A stretch of 64,000 nt of DNA. Source: Corylus avellana. Lineage: Eukaryota > Streptophyta > Magnoliopsida > Fagales > Betulaceae. The stretch spans positions 41,943,021 through 42,007,020 of the forward strand of contig NC_081541.1 in NCBI RefSeq assembly GCF_901000735.1, given 5' to 3'. The notes beneath the pieces are model-generated. The model was not told the DNA's origin. It saw nothing but the letters and a program-made list of their open reading frames with translations, and made no database searches. Made by a program: the position numbers and the translations under genes. Below are positions 12,487-23,860 of this stretch, one piece after another (the first letter of the stretch is position 1; each line of letters opens with the position of its first letter).

Positions 12487-12870
12487 CACTACAAGAATCA
12501 AAAATTTTTTGCTACGGACCATTAGTAACGTGTATATGGTGTTAACACGTTACTAAAGTGTAATAACGTGCCTATAGTAATGTGTTTGACGGGTGGTGAA
12601 ATTGGACGTAGGTATTGCAACTTTAGTAACGTGTTAGACTCTAACACATTACCATGAACCTGACACGTTACCACACATGGTAACGAGTTGCTACATTACC
12701 AAATGATAATGTGGCAAATTCTGCCAAATGATAATGTGGCACATTATGCCACGTTACCATAATGTGCCATATTACCATAATTAGTAACGTGGCATAATCT
12801 GTCACGTTACAATTTGGTAATGTGCCATGTTACCAAATTTGACAGGAATTTTTTTTTTTTTTTTTTTTTT
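12487..12870. mobile_element. CACTA family 1 relative, 3' end missing
   Basis: Begins CACTACAAGAATCAAAAA and continues with text clearly related to the left end of the element at 10081 (GCTACGGACCATTAGTAACG versus GGTAACGGACCGTTAGTGAC). It is followed by a dense array of GGTAACGTG / ACGTTACC words to about 12840 and a T run. No GTAGTG right terminus is found, so it is truncated or diverged. The internal purine-rich module of the first element is absent. Confidence 0.75.
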
Positions 12871-13800
12871 GAATTTTCTCCGCTCGTTATACCTGATATA
12901 CGAGTTACATATATTACATATATCCAATATTCGATCAATCCAACATCAAACTACCAATTAGCTAACCACAATCCACAATCCACAATCCAACATCAAACTA
13001 CCAATTAGCTAACCACAATCCACAAAGCCGAGTGAACATCATCATGACCATTATCTCCCGACTTTTCCGCACTAACTGCAAATAATAAAACAAACAATCA
13101 ATTAGCTAATTGACAGTTGTGATATAATATTATCAACTCCTTATAGGTAAGCAATGTCCAAGTAAGTGAGAAAACAATCGAATAATTGTCACATAAACAA
13201 CATCGACATATATATTTGCACGACCTATGCATATATTTGCACGACATACATAAACACATATACATCTACATATACACTTATTTAATGAGGCGTCTTCAAC
13301 AAATATGGTACGATTAACTATGCAAAGCTCCAATTACAACCAAATCAACCAGGAATAACAAAGTAGCTTATTTTGAGTTTATATATATATCGGGGTGCCT
13401 GAACGACGAATATAATGTTGTGACAAACGAGATTTCTGTCCAACCGGCCGTATGGGGTGGCCGAAACCAACCCCAGCCCCTTGGGGGTGGTCCGGCCACC
13501 CCCAGACCATGCCACCCCCGATTTTGTTTTTTGTTTTTTTTTTTTTTTAATATTATGCTCAAAACGACGTCGTTTTGGGTTGGGTGCTCAAAACGACATC
13601 GTTTTGGGTTGGGTGGTGATGTAGTTTTGAAGGGTGTAGTTTTGGTTGAGGGTAAAATGGGTATAAAAAGTTAAAAGGGTTCAAAGTGAGAGAAAACCAA
13701 AGTTCAGGAGGTTGAAGGGAAAGTTTTGAAAATTCAATGGAGTATGTCAAAATGGCTGGAAGTTCAGGGGGGCTTTCCGAAGTTTCCCCTTTAGTTTAAT
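12871..13800. repeat. Mixed repeats: 47-bp tandem duplication, GC-rich block, MITE arm
   Basis: A 47-bp period tandem duplication starts at 12941 and 12988 (CAACATCAAACTACCAATTA in each). At 13440-13530 there is a GC-rich block with inverted GGGGTGG / CCACCCC words, shared with 24040-24360 and 58690-58800. At 13561-13612 two copies of a CAAAACGACRTCGTTTTGGG palindrome occur. The segment 13660-13795 ends in a MITE arm related to 4016-4420. No gene. Confidence 0.55.
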
Positions 13801-13809
13801 ATGAGAATC

Positions 13810-14275
13810 CCATATATCTATGATAGCATGTCAAGCTTTGCAATCTGTAACCAACGAATGCAAAGAAGAAGGAAGAAAACTAGCGAGCACAAAAACTGAG
13901 AGAATGAATGAACTTTCTGTATATTCAACTTGAATAAGAATGATAAAGTACAATTGTTTATATACATAATTATAAGAGTAACAAACTACTAACCAACTAA
14001 CAACTAGCTTCAATTAACTTCAACGGTACCTAAACAAAATAACTGAAATAACTGAAAAAGTTCAGTTTTACAATTAGTAAAGCAGCCAACTCGTCTTTGA
14101 CAGACAACTTGGATAAAAGATGAGTGAAGTCTTTGAAGCCGAGACCTTTAGTAAAAATGTCTGCTAGGAAGGGACATGCAATGCCTTGATGAGGCGGAGC
14201 TGAATTTTTTCCCTAATAAGATGACAATATATGTCTATATGCTTGGTTCTCTCATGGTAAACAGGATCATGTTAT
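13810..14275 (-). mobile_element. Copia retrotransposon tail: RNase H end plus partial LTR
   Basis: On the minus strand 14275-14075 encodes, with a few breaks, HERTKHIDIYCHLIREK followed by ADIFTKGL, the C-terminal RNase H signature of Ty1/Copia polyproteins. Downstream on that strand (14050-13815) comes LTR-like sequence with a TATA-like ATGTATATAAAC near 13960. No second LTR or other pol domains are present, so this is a fragment. Confidence 0.8.
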
Positions 14276-17200
14276 AACAACTGTAACTTCTCCCTTTCCT
14301 CCAAACATGTACACACACCCCTCTTCTTTCCTTTTCTTTCTTTCATCTCCTTCACTTGTAATCACTTTACAATTTATAAGGAAGTAGAAGAAGATATACA
14401 GATGCAATAATGATGTAAGTTATAGCATGTGAATAAATAGAATAAAATAAAGACTTGTTTGACTTCTGGAAATCAATGGAGAGGAAATAACTGAAGATGA
14501 GGAAGTGACTACCAAGTCAAGCGAGGGCTGAAAATAAATTAGGTAACTGCTGGAATATTATTTGTGATGAAATCTAGTCTTATTTAACATTATTAGCCTT
14601 TTTTTGGTCCTCTTTTGAGATTTACCCAAATGTCCCACTTTATTCTTGAGCGCATGCAACATCAAAATGCACGGTTGAATTTGAGACCCAAAGTCTTGAT
14701 ATGACAATAATCCTAATAACCCCTTCAATTATAGCTTGTTAATGTAGATAACTTCAACGGTAAAGGTCATGGAGGGAATGATACTCATGTACAAATATTT
14801 GAAATTGTCGTACAAATATTTGATTTCCTCCAATATATCAAGTTTGTAAATAAAACTTTTGTATTCTAAAACACTGTAAATGAAATTTTGCATTGTAAAA
14901 CTTTCTCAATACATATCTATAAAACTAGAAGATATTTATACATACTTGAACCTAACATTATTTGCAAGGATTTGTGTAGCAATATTTTTGTTGTGATCAA
15001 GTGGAACGCATTTATTATTTTTCTACGCAAACGTATTTATTGTTTTTGTTAGATCATGACATACGCATTTTGGATGACTGTCAAAGGAATTAGAAGAAGA
15101 AAAAATAAAAAAGAGACCAATCACAAATTATATTATTTCTTTTTATTTATATCTTTGTGATGCAACATAATGTAGTGGGTTGCAAAGACAAACAACAAAT
15201 AATTTACAACTCTTTTCAAAATCTAAGATTCTATCAGGAACCGAGGAAAATATGAGAAAAACTAAAACTTTGAGTAATCCTTATTCAAAACTAAATCTCA
15301 TTATCATTTCAGAATGCACAACTGATTGATACTCATAAATTTCAATTATACGTTTATTGGTTTAAACAGCAGGCAGAAGAAGTGGTTATAACCTCCTATT
15401 CCCATCCCTTATTTGAATAATAATAAAAATTTAAAAAAGAAAAAGAAAAAAAAAAGAGAGATTGTGAAAGGTGTAAAAATTAAACCATTTTCTTCCCTAA
15501 TAAGAATAAAGATATAAAACTAGCAATTGTCCCAAAAGCTTAAGTTTAATCACTTAATTAATACTTTAACACTTCCCTCACGTATGGGCTCAAACACTTT
15601 TTTAATAGGTAAGACCCAATATTTAATTTAAATTTGGTGAATTGACAAAGTCAAATCTCATGACCTTTAACTCTGATATCATGTTAAATTACGAGTTTTC
15701 TCATAAGGTAAAGGTTAGAAGAAGAACTAAATTTAATCTTTTAACAAGAAAAACATTAAACTCATTCCTAAGATTTGTTTAGCATGATAGGAGACCATCC
15801 TACCTAAAGCTAATTTAGCAAGATCACCTAAAAACATGTCAAGAAGAGCTTAACGGCAACAATCATCGTTGCCTAAAAGCACAATTTTTGACCTAAAATT
15901 TGAACAGAATTTGCTCTGCAAGTTCATTAAACAATCTTACAGATTTTGACAGGAATGCACAAATCCAGAGACCCCAAATGGAAAACCCAATTGAGAAGAT
16001 GGAAAATTTTGAATTCCTAAGCGCTTACGCAGCAGCCATTGATGATGATTGTGGTTGTGTCGTCCACAGAGTTCCAATCTTAATTTTTTTCGTATTTGGG
16101 AATTCTGTTTTTACATGAAGTGAGATTCTAATACCCATAACCCATCAGGATAGAGAGTAAAATTGATTATAATACCCAACTATCATTGCAATTAATCATT
16201 ATATTTGGGAATTCTGTTTTTGCTATTTGGCAATTATGAACACCACAACACTATCCACACCGAACGCAATAATCAGAAAAGCAAGGCTGCATCTGCTTCT
16301 GCTGTTAGAATAAAACCCCATAACAAGAAACACACAAACTCAAATACACGAATCAAGAAATTATCCAAAAATCAAGATAACAGCCACCATTAGCATTGAC
16401 CCAATAATCCTCAAATTCCATATAACGTACAGGGGCTTCTACAAAAAAACAAACAGGGGTTTCTACAAATCAGCAAAATACTCTCAAATCATCCAATGGG
16501 TGGGTATGCCAACAATACATGAAGCCTAAATTTCAGAAATATGCACCAAGATTCGAAATTAAACCAAAGCTAGCATGGAGAAAACAAGGTTCCGAAGAGA
16601 GAGAAGAAGAAGAAGAAGAAGAAAGAGGAAGAAAAGTTACCTGAAGCTCTTCTTTCTTCCTTGCTCTGCAACTTCAACTAGAGAAAGACAAATTTTTTTC
16701 CTTGCATGCTCTGCGACGAGAGGGAGCAGAAAGAGAGAACGACACAGAAACAAATACAAAAGTTTTTTACGAATACTTCACCCTCATCCCGCCTTTTAAT
16801 TTGGACCAAAACGGCGTAGTTTTGGTCCAATTGATCCCGCCTTTTAATTTACGAATATTCTTTGTTGGATCGTTTTTTTTTTTTCCTGCAGAATTTGGTT
16901 TTGAATTTTCTTTTTCTTTTTGCGGGTTTTGCGTACCTAGAGAGAAGAGAGTAGTATTTCTATTAATTAGGACTCTAGTATTAGATAGTAGTAGATAATA
17001 AATGGGATAGTATGTTATCTCTAGAGAGTATTGTTTCTATTAGGATTCTAGTAATAATAGATAGTAATAGAGAATAAATAGGATAGTATGTTATGTCTAA
17101 GTAGTTTGGTATTATCTTTATTAATAGTTATTAAGTTAAGTGTTAAGTGATATGATAATCATAGGATATATCTCAAAGTGAGTAGTTTATGTTTATCATG

Positions 17201-18400
17201 TTTCTTTCTAATTCTTGCTGATCAACCTTTCTCAACTTCATCAAATATTTCTTCAAACTCTTTTGTTTTTAAGATATCATGGCTTTCCCTATTCTATTAA
17301 AATATTATTTATTTACAAAATGTAAGTTCTTTACCTACCCTCATGTTTTTTACAAAATTCTAGGACAATCTTTAATGAAAGAACAAAAGATGAAAGAGGA
17401 GAGATGAAAGACAAATGCTTATATTAAAATAATGTATAGGGAACCACTTTAGTTCCTTACATATTAGGAAACATTATAGTTACCAAATGATATTGGTTAA
17501 ATTTAAGAAAACTGATGTGAGTGAGTTTTTGTGATTTTTATTTTTTTATTTTTTTTTTAATTTCTAAATATTGGAAAATGAATGAGATATAGGGTATCTG
17601 TTGCTAGTGCTCTATGATGTTGCTTCTCATCTTTTGTTGTTGTTTGATGAATACACGTTTATAATAATTTGGGTTCCTTCGCCATGTTATAACATGTATG
17701 ATTTAGATATAGTAATGAGGTTATAAAACAGATGAAGAAGAAAGAAGGAAAAAAGAAAAGAAAAAAATTAAAGGAAATGCCATTAAAATTTAATAATTTA
17801 TAGAACATATTATAAAGAATATAATTGCCATACTTGTGAAAGTGTTATGAAGAGAAATATATGTTTTATGTACAATAGTATTTGGATCGATCGGGGCATT
17901 ACAAATTTACAATGGCATAAAAATTAATTGGTATCAATCATCACAAATCAAAGAGATAGATTAAAATTAAAGTATATCATAAAGTGGTATTTTTAATATT
18001 TCAAAAAACGAAATTAATTACATTTTGGTGAGTAAGGGGGAAAACCTCTAAACCAATGAAAAACTCGATTTGATGAGAGAAATTGGACTTTTATTTGTTA
18101 AGTGTACGTGCCATATTACATTAATAAAATTAAAGTTTGTTGGAAGTAGATATATATAATCAATTATATCTACCTCAACAAATTAAGGCAATAGAAACCT
18201 ATACAAAAGGAATAATTGTCTGTAACGATAAAACATTTACGACAGAATAATATTAAGCGGTAAAAGATAAGAGTAAGTGGTAAAAGATAATTTTACATCG
18301 ATGTTGAAGAATCAGAATGCAGATAGAATTTGTATTTCCGACTGACCGACTTGGGAATTAATAGTTAATAGTAGTTGTAGTCGGACATGCTTCTTCATGA
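14276..18400. other. Intergenic, no gene I can defend
   Basis: Holds a dispersed repeat at 15540-15700 related to 5160-5385. There is a hairpin at 16804-16830 (GGACCAAAAC ... GTTTTGGTCC) flanked by two copies of ATCCCGCCTTTTAATTT. A GAA-rich tract lies at 16590-16640. Two imperfect copies of a block of about 90 bp occur at 16957-17100, with GGGATAGTATGTTAT and AGGATAGTATGTTAT. ORFs here are short and compositionally biased. Confidence 0.45.
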
Positions 18401-18402
18401 TG

Positions 18403-18414
18403 CCTATTATAAAA
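18403..18414 (+). promoter_or_regulatory. TATA box of PG-A
   Basis: CTATTATAAAAC lies about 100 bp upstream of the ATG at 18511. Its position argues that upstream in-frame ATGs (18397) are not the start, since the TATA box would then be inside the coding region. Confidence 0.55.
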
Positions 18415-18510
18415 CAACACCCACCCTCCTTCATTAAACAAATCACAACCATCGTCGATCTCTTGCATGCAGATCAAATTCCTCTCTCAACTAGTGCAAA
18501 TTCAGATATC

Positions 18511-20739
18511 ATGGCTCTTCTTCACGCCCACGCCCTTTTTTTGATTTTCACCGTTTTCATCATTATAACGTCTTTCTCATCCGAAACATCCTGTTTTCGG
18601 CTTCATGATTCCCGCGCCTATACTACTTCACGCATAGTAAGCATCCCTTCAACTTCAACTTCAACTTCACCACCGAATCCGGAGCTGCTTAATGTAGATG
18701 CCTTTGGCGCTAAAGGCGATGGAGGAGATGATACTCAGGTATATACCTCGTTATATATATATATTCTCTGTACGTTCCACCGTTTTTTTTTTTTCTTTTT
18801 CCTGCAGAATTTGGTTTTGATTTTTTTTTTTTTTTCTTTTCTTTGTGTGGGTCAACTGATTGATTGATGTTGGTTTGATGTTTTCGCACTGCAGGCATTT
18901 AAGAAAGCATGGAGAGAGGCTTGTTCTTCAAAAGATAGCGTTCTTGTGGTACCTCAAAATAGGAGCTATCATCTCAAGCCAATTACATTCAAGGGTCCTT
19001 GCAATTCTAATTTCACATTCAAGGTCTCTATCTTTACGTTGAATTTGCATGCATGCATCTGTAATTATATAAATATCTAATTAATTATATGCCTATTTTT
19101 TCTTTCTTTATACTTACTACTAGGTCTATGGAACAATCAAAGCTTCTCCTCGTAAATCAGATTATCAAAAACATAAACGACAATGGCTTGTGTTCCAAAA
19201 TGTTCAAAATTTTACTGTCGAAGGTGGGGGCACGGGCACCATCAATGGCAATGGGAAGAGATGGTGGAATAACTCATGCAAAATCAACAAAACTCTGGTA
19301 TGTAATTCGGCTCATCAACTTTAATTTCTTTCTTTCCATCTCTTAATTAATAGAATTTGAACTAATTAGTTGTCATTTCTTTCTTCTATTCTTTTGCATG
19401 CAGCCTTGCACGCACGCACCAACCGTAAGCCTTTTTTTCCTTTTTCTTTATTTCTTGATTTATTTTCAAAATATTTTTTATCTTTTTTTATATATATTGT
19501 GTACCTATGTATGTATAGGCCGTGACTTTCCTCAACTGCAACAATTTGACAGTAGATAACTTGCGGATCAAAAACGCACCACAAATGCATCTCACGTTTC
19601 AAAGATGCTCAAATGTCAAAGCTTCACGTCTCGTGGTAACTGCACCGGGGCATAGTCCCAACACCGATGGAATTCATGTCACAGAAACGCAAAACATTCA
19701 TATTCAAAACTGCATTATAGGGACAGGTATATATATATATATATATAACCTTGAATTTTCTATAAAAAGTTGCTAATTAAATATCAAGTTTGGCTTGCCA
19801 CTATATATAGTGACAATAATGAGATTTTATGTTTTATTTATTGAAGGGGATGATTGTATTTCGATAGTAAGTGGGTCTGAAAATGTTGAAGCCACAGATA
19901 TTACCTGTGGACCCGGCCATGGAATCAGGTAGATAGAGCTAGGGATCTCTAACTCTTCTTGCTTGGCATGCATGAATATTATTACGTTTTTTTTTATTTT
20001 TTTATTTTTTACATGTAATTTAACTATTTCACATTTGGATATTATTTTACTTGCAGCATAGGAAGTTTGGGTGCGAGCGGTTCAAGTGACTATGTTTCGA
20101 ATGTGTTGGTCGATAGAGCGATACTATCAGGAACCACAAATGGATTGAGAATAAAAACATGGCAGGTAATTAAAAATATGTATTTTGTTTTTGTTACTCC
20201 AGTTCACACTTAACATATTATTCTTAACATATTATTCATTTATTCATATGCAGGGCGGCTCTGGATATGCCAAAAATATTACATTTCAAAATGTTGAAAT
20301 GCACAGTGTCCAAAACCCTATAATCATAAATCAATATTATTGTGATAAAAAAGAACCTTCATGCTCAGAACAGGTAATACTCTTAACAAAAATGTTTAGT
20401 GTGCATTTAGAAATTTATGTGGATGATACTCAACATGAGTGTCACATGGCACAATGGCAAAACAGAGTTATAATACTCAACATTTGTATCCCAACTGACA
20501 ATCACTTAATCTAATGACAGGCTTCAGCAGTCAAAGTAAGCAATATTGTTTACAAAAACATCACAGGTGTCAGCGCATCAGAGGAAGCCATAAACTTCAA
20601 GTGCAGCAAGAGTTTTCCATGTCGTGAAATTTGGTTGGAAGACGTTAATCTTGCCTACCAAGAAGACGAAAGTGTCAAGGCTTCTTGTGAGAGCGTTAAA
20701 TATTTGACTAATCAGGGGAACGTCTCTCCTTCGTGCTAG
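18511..20739 (+). CDS. Polygalacturonase (GH28), complete nine-exon gene PG-A
   Basis: Exons: 18511-18738, 18895-19023, 19124-19297, 19404-19424, 19519-19726, 19847-19928, 20057-20165, 20254-20373, 20521-20739. All junctions are GT-AG and in frame, giving 429 residues. The enzyme cleaves alpha-1,4-galacturonan in the cell wall. An N-terminal hydrophobic signal peptide (about 1-27) directs secretion. All four GH28 signatures are present: NTD 232-234, GDD with Asp255-Asp256, GHG with His278, and RIK 312-314. The sequence most resembles the dehiscence/abscission ADPG-QRT2 type from memory of that family; this is an inference. Exon 4 is a 21-nt microexon encoding PCTHAPT. The start at 18511 fits the TATA box and the signal peptide. 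The 3' half reappears, base for base, at 22760-24023. A diverged, truncated paralogue lies at 32536-34044. Confidence 0.92.
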
Positions 20740-20978
20740 TTGATTGTTTTTACCATTTGTTTATTAACATTCATATTGAATAATAAGGAATTTTTTTTTT
20801 TGGTGTAAAATTCATTATGTTTTATAAATCAATTAATCTCCAAACTAATTAGTCTATGCAATACTATGCAAAGGCACCGCGCATAAAATCAGCTGATTCT
20901 AGTTGTACATATTTAGTACTTCAATCCCATATTGATTAGTAATTATGTTTGTTATAATAAGCATATATACTTCAGATT

Positions 20979-21141
20979 GGGATCCGGCAATGCATGGGGA
21001 ATTGCCCATCAAAAATGGTTGAAATCCTAGTCATTGAATTTCATCCAATGGCCTCTAGTTTGTCACATGTCCCTTTAATTAAAAAAATACTAAAATATTA
21101 TTTAAGTTTTAAAAAGAAAATATAAATAAAATAATAAAAAA
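20979..21141. repeat. Left arm of a foldback element, cut by a gap
   Basis: Identical to 23861-24023, which is the left inverted arm of the complete foldback element 23861-24519. The contig stops inside the arm at the N gap. Confidence 0.85.
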
Positions 21142-21241
21142 NNNNNNNNNNNNNNNNNNNNNNNNNNNNNNNNNNNNNNNNNNNNNNNNNNNNNNNNNNN
21201 NNNNNNNNNNNNNNNNNNNNNNNNNNNNNNNNNNNNNNNNN
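21142..21241. other. Assembly gap (100 N)
   Basis: A conventional 100-N gap of unknown true size. It interrupts the foldback arm. Confidence 1.
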
Positions 21242-22659
21242 TTAAGAACTGATTTTGAAAATAAAATTTAGCAAGTATGTCATTTTTTCTACTCATCATC
21301 ATGAATGCTCCTCGAGAAACTCATTTTTTCTACTCATCATCATGAATGCTCCTAGAGACTGTTTCTGATTTAACTAGACAAAGTCAAGAGGCCAATGCCC
21401 AGTGATTTGACTGTGCACCCTCTACTTTCTGTACTTGACAACAAACTTTACAGATTAAGGGGGTAAACGAAAGCTTGGGGAGTAAAGGAGTTGAGTTTGG
21501 GCGGATAGTACTTATTTAAGCTTGGCTTGTTGAATTTTTTATCGAGTTCAAGCTTGACACAAGCTTCATTTCATGTCCAAACTTGGCTCGTTAGGGTGGG
21601 TACTGAGCTTGAGCTTAGAAATTTTTGTAAAGGCTCGAGCTCAAGTTCAGCTTACATCAAATTATTTAAATTTTGTATTTAAGTAAAAAAAAAAATTTAA
21701 ATAAACATAATAAATAAATTTTATTAATGATATGACCATAAAAAAATAAGGTCATTACAAAAAAACAATTTTTTTTTTACTAGAATTTTCTAACATTTTT
21801 TGGTGTCTGACACGTCAGAAATTTTTTTTGACATATCGTTTCTGACGTGTGTTGATTGTCAGAAGCATAGGTGTCAGTAAAATTTTTTTTCTGACGTGTT
21901 AGTGGGTAGAACGTCAAAATTTTCTTACGTTTTAGTGTAGCACACATCAAAAATATTTTCTGATGTGACAAATAGTAACACGTCAAAATTTTTTGACATG
22001 GTAGAGCTCCCACGTCAGAAAATTTAGTCTTTTTTTTTTTTTTTTTTTTTATTTGTTTGTTGAATTTACGATTAATTGCTTTTTTTGTTTGCACCTTTCA
22101 ATTTGTTTTATGTTGTTTGATCTTGAATTTTTGGTCAAGAAATTTGCTCCACTGCTTTGGTCATTGAATGATTGGCAGCCATAACATGGGTCGTCAAGAA
22201 AGCTTTTCTGCCAAGAGGCCTTAATTTCATCTCCTTTTTCAAAATGTCAAGGTTTGACTGGAATTTGACAGTGTTGTTGATCTTAGATTAATAGATAGAG
22301 CCACAGAGAACCTGTCCAATTGCTACCACTACTTCACCAATAACCGTAGCCAGCACTTCCATGCCTACCGTTTTGCTATGTGAGTTTAAAAAATGTACTA
22401 CCAAAGAACTGCAGAAGAACACTAAAGTAAAGTGTACATTCAGAAAACGGAGCTCTTGTATATATATATACCTGTGAGAAGCTCTTGTAGGAGCTAGAAA
22501 CGGAGGGAGAGAGGACGACGACCAGAGATCGATGGAGGAGAGACGGTCGGCGGGTTTAGCTGCGGAGGATCGGAGACTTCGTGAGAGAGAAACTACTGAG
22601 CTTGAGAGAGAGTATATATATATATACGGCCGGTGGGTGGAGAAGAGAAAAAAAAAAAA
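21242..22659. repeat. Gap-bounded contig duplicating 30207-31590, with the 5' part of a CACTA element
   Basis: The whole contig matches 30207 onward at a constant offset of 8965 bp over its first part, including the CACTA left end (21753 here, 30718 there). A few substitutions and short indels appear near 22320-22480. It carries the CACGTCAGAAA array and the purine-rich internal module, and stops in an A run at the next gap. It is probably an alternative haplotype or a misplaced copy rather than a separate locus. Minus-strand ORFs in it are transposon arms. Confidence 0.85.
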
Positions 22660-22759
22660 NNNNNNNNNNNNNNNNNNNNNNNNNNNNNNNNNNNNNNNNN
22701 NNNNNNNNNNNNNNNNNNNNNNNNNNNNNNNNNNNNNNNNNNNNNNNNNNNNNNNNNNN
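22660..22759. other. Assembly gap (100 N)
   Basis: A 100-N gap directly before the duplicated PG-A 3' half. Confidence 1.
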
Positions 22760-23621
22760 TGAAAATGTTGAAGCCACAGATATTACCTGTGGACCCGGCC
22801 ATGGAATCAGGTAGATAGAGCTAGGGATCTCTAACTCTTCTTGCTTGGCATGCATGAATATTATTACGTTTTTTTTTATTTTTTTATTTTTTACATGTAA
22901 TTTAACTATTTCACATTTGGATATTATTTTACTTGCAGCATAGGAAGTTTGGGTGCGAGCGGTTCAAGTGACTATGTTTCGAATGTGTTGGTCGATAGAG
23001 CGATACTATCAGGAACCACAAATGGATTGAGAATAAAAACATGGCAGGTAATTAAAAATATGTATTTTGTTTTTGTTACTCCAGTTCACACTTAACATAT
23101 TATTCTTAACATATTATTCATTTATTCATATGCAGGGCGGCTCTGGATATGCCAAAAATATTACATTTCAAAATGTTGAAATGCACAGTGTCCAAAACCC
23201 TATAATCATAAATCAATATTATTGTGATAAAAAAGAACCTTCATGCTCAGAACAGGTAATACTCTTAACAAAAATGTTTAGTGTGCATTTAGAAATTTAT
23301 GTGGATGATACTCAACATGAGTGTCACATGGCACAATGGCAAAACAGAGTTATAATACTCAACATTTGTATCCCAACTGACAATCACTTAATCTAATGAC
23401 AGGCTTCAGCAGTCAAAGTAAGCAATATTGTTTACAAAAACATCACAGGTGTCAGCGCATCAGAGGAAGCCATAAACTTCAAGTGCAGCAAGAGTTTTCC
23501 ATGTCGTGAAATTTGGTTGGAAGACGTTAATCTTGCCTACCAAGAAGACGAAAGTGTCAAGGCTTCTTGTGAGAGCGTTAAATATTTGACTAATCAGGGG
23601 AACGTCTCTCCTTCGTGCTAG
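22760..23621 (+). pseudogene. Second copy of PG-A exons 6 (part) to 9, likely assembly duplicate
   Basis: Positions 22760-24023 equal 19878-21141 at a constant offset of 2882 wherever I compared them, introns and 3' flank included. Coding parts: 22760-22810, 22939-23047, 23136-23255, 23403-23621. It lacks the signal peptide, NTD and GDD motifs because the copy begins at a gap edge. Exact intron identity next to two gaps argues for an unmerged contig overlap. A very recent tandem duplication is the alternative. It should not be counted as a gene. Confidence 0.85.
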
Positions 23622-23860
23622 TTGATTGTTTTTACCATTTGTTTATTAACATTCATATTGAATAATAAGGAATTTTTTTTTTTGGTGTAAAATTCATTAT
23701 GTTTTATAAATCAATTAATCTCCAAACTAATTAGTCTATGCAATACTATGCAAAGGCACCGCGCATAAAATCAGCTGATTCTAGTTGTACATATTTAGTA
23801 CTTCAATCCCATATTGATTAGTAATTATGTTTGTTATAATAAGCATATATACTTCAGATT

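Noticed and set aside
15890..16130. Possible minus-strand first exon (leader-like text, ATGGCTGCTGC then GTAAGC)
   Set aside because: The coding part would be under a dozen bases with no following exon I could find, so it is not supportable as a gene.
20185..20514. 109-codon ORF, repeated at 23067-23396
   Set aside because: It reads through PG exon 8 and its flanking introns. Splice sites and frame place it inside the polygalacturonase gene.
21780..22094. 104-codon minus-strand ORF, repeated at 30745-31059
   Set aside because: It is the subterminal CACGTCAGAAA array of the CACTA element read as protein. Its duplication reflects the copied contig, not selection.
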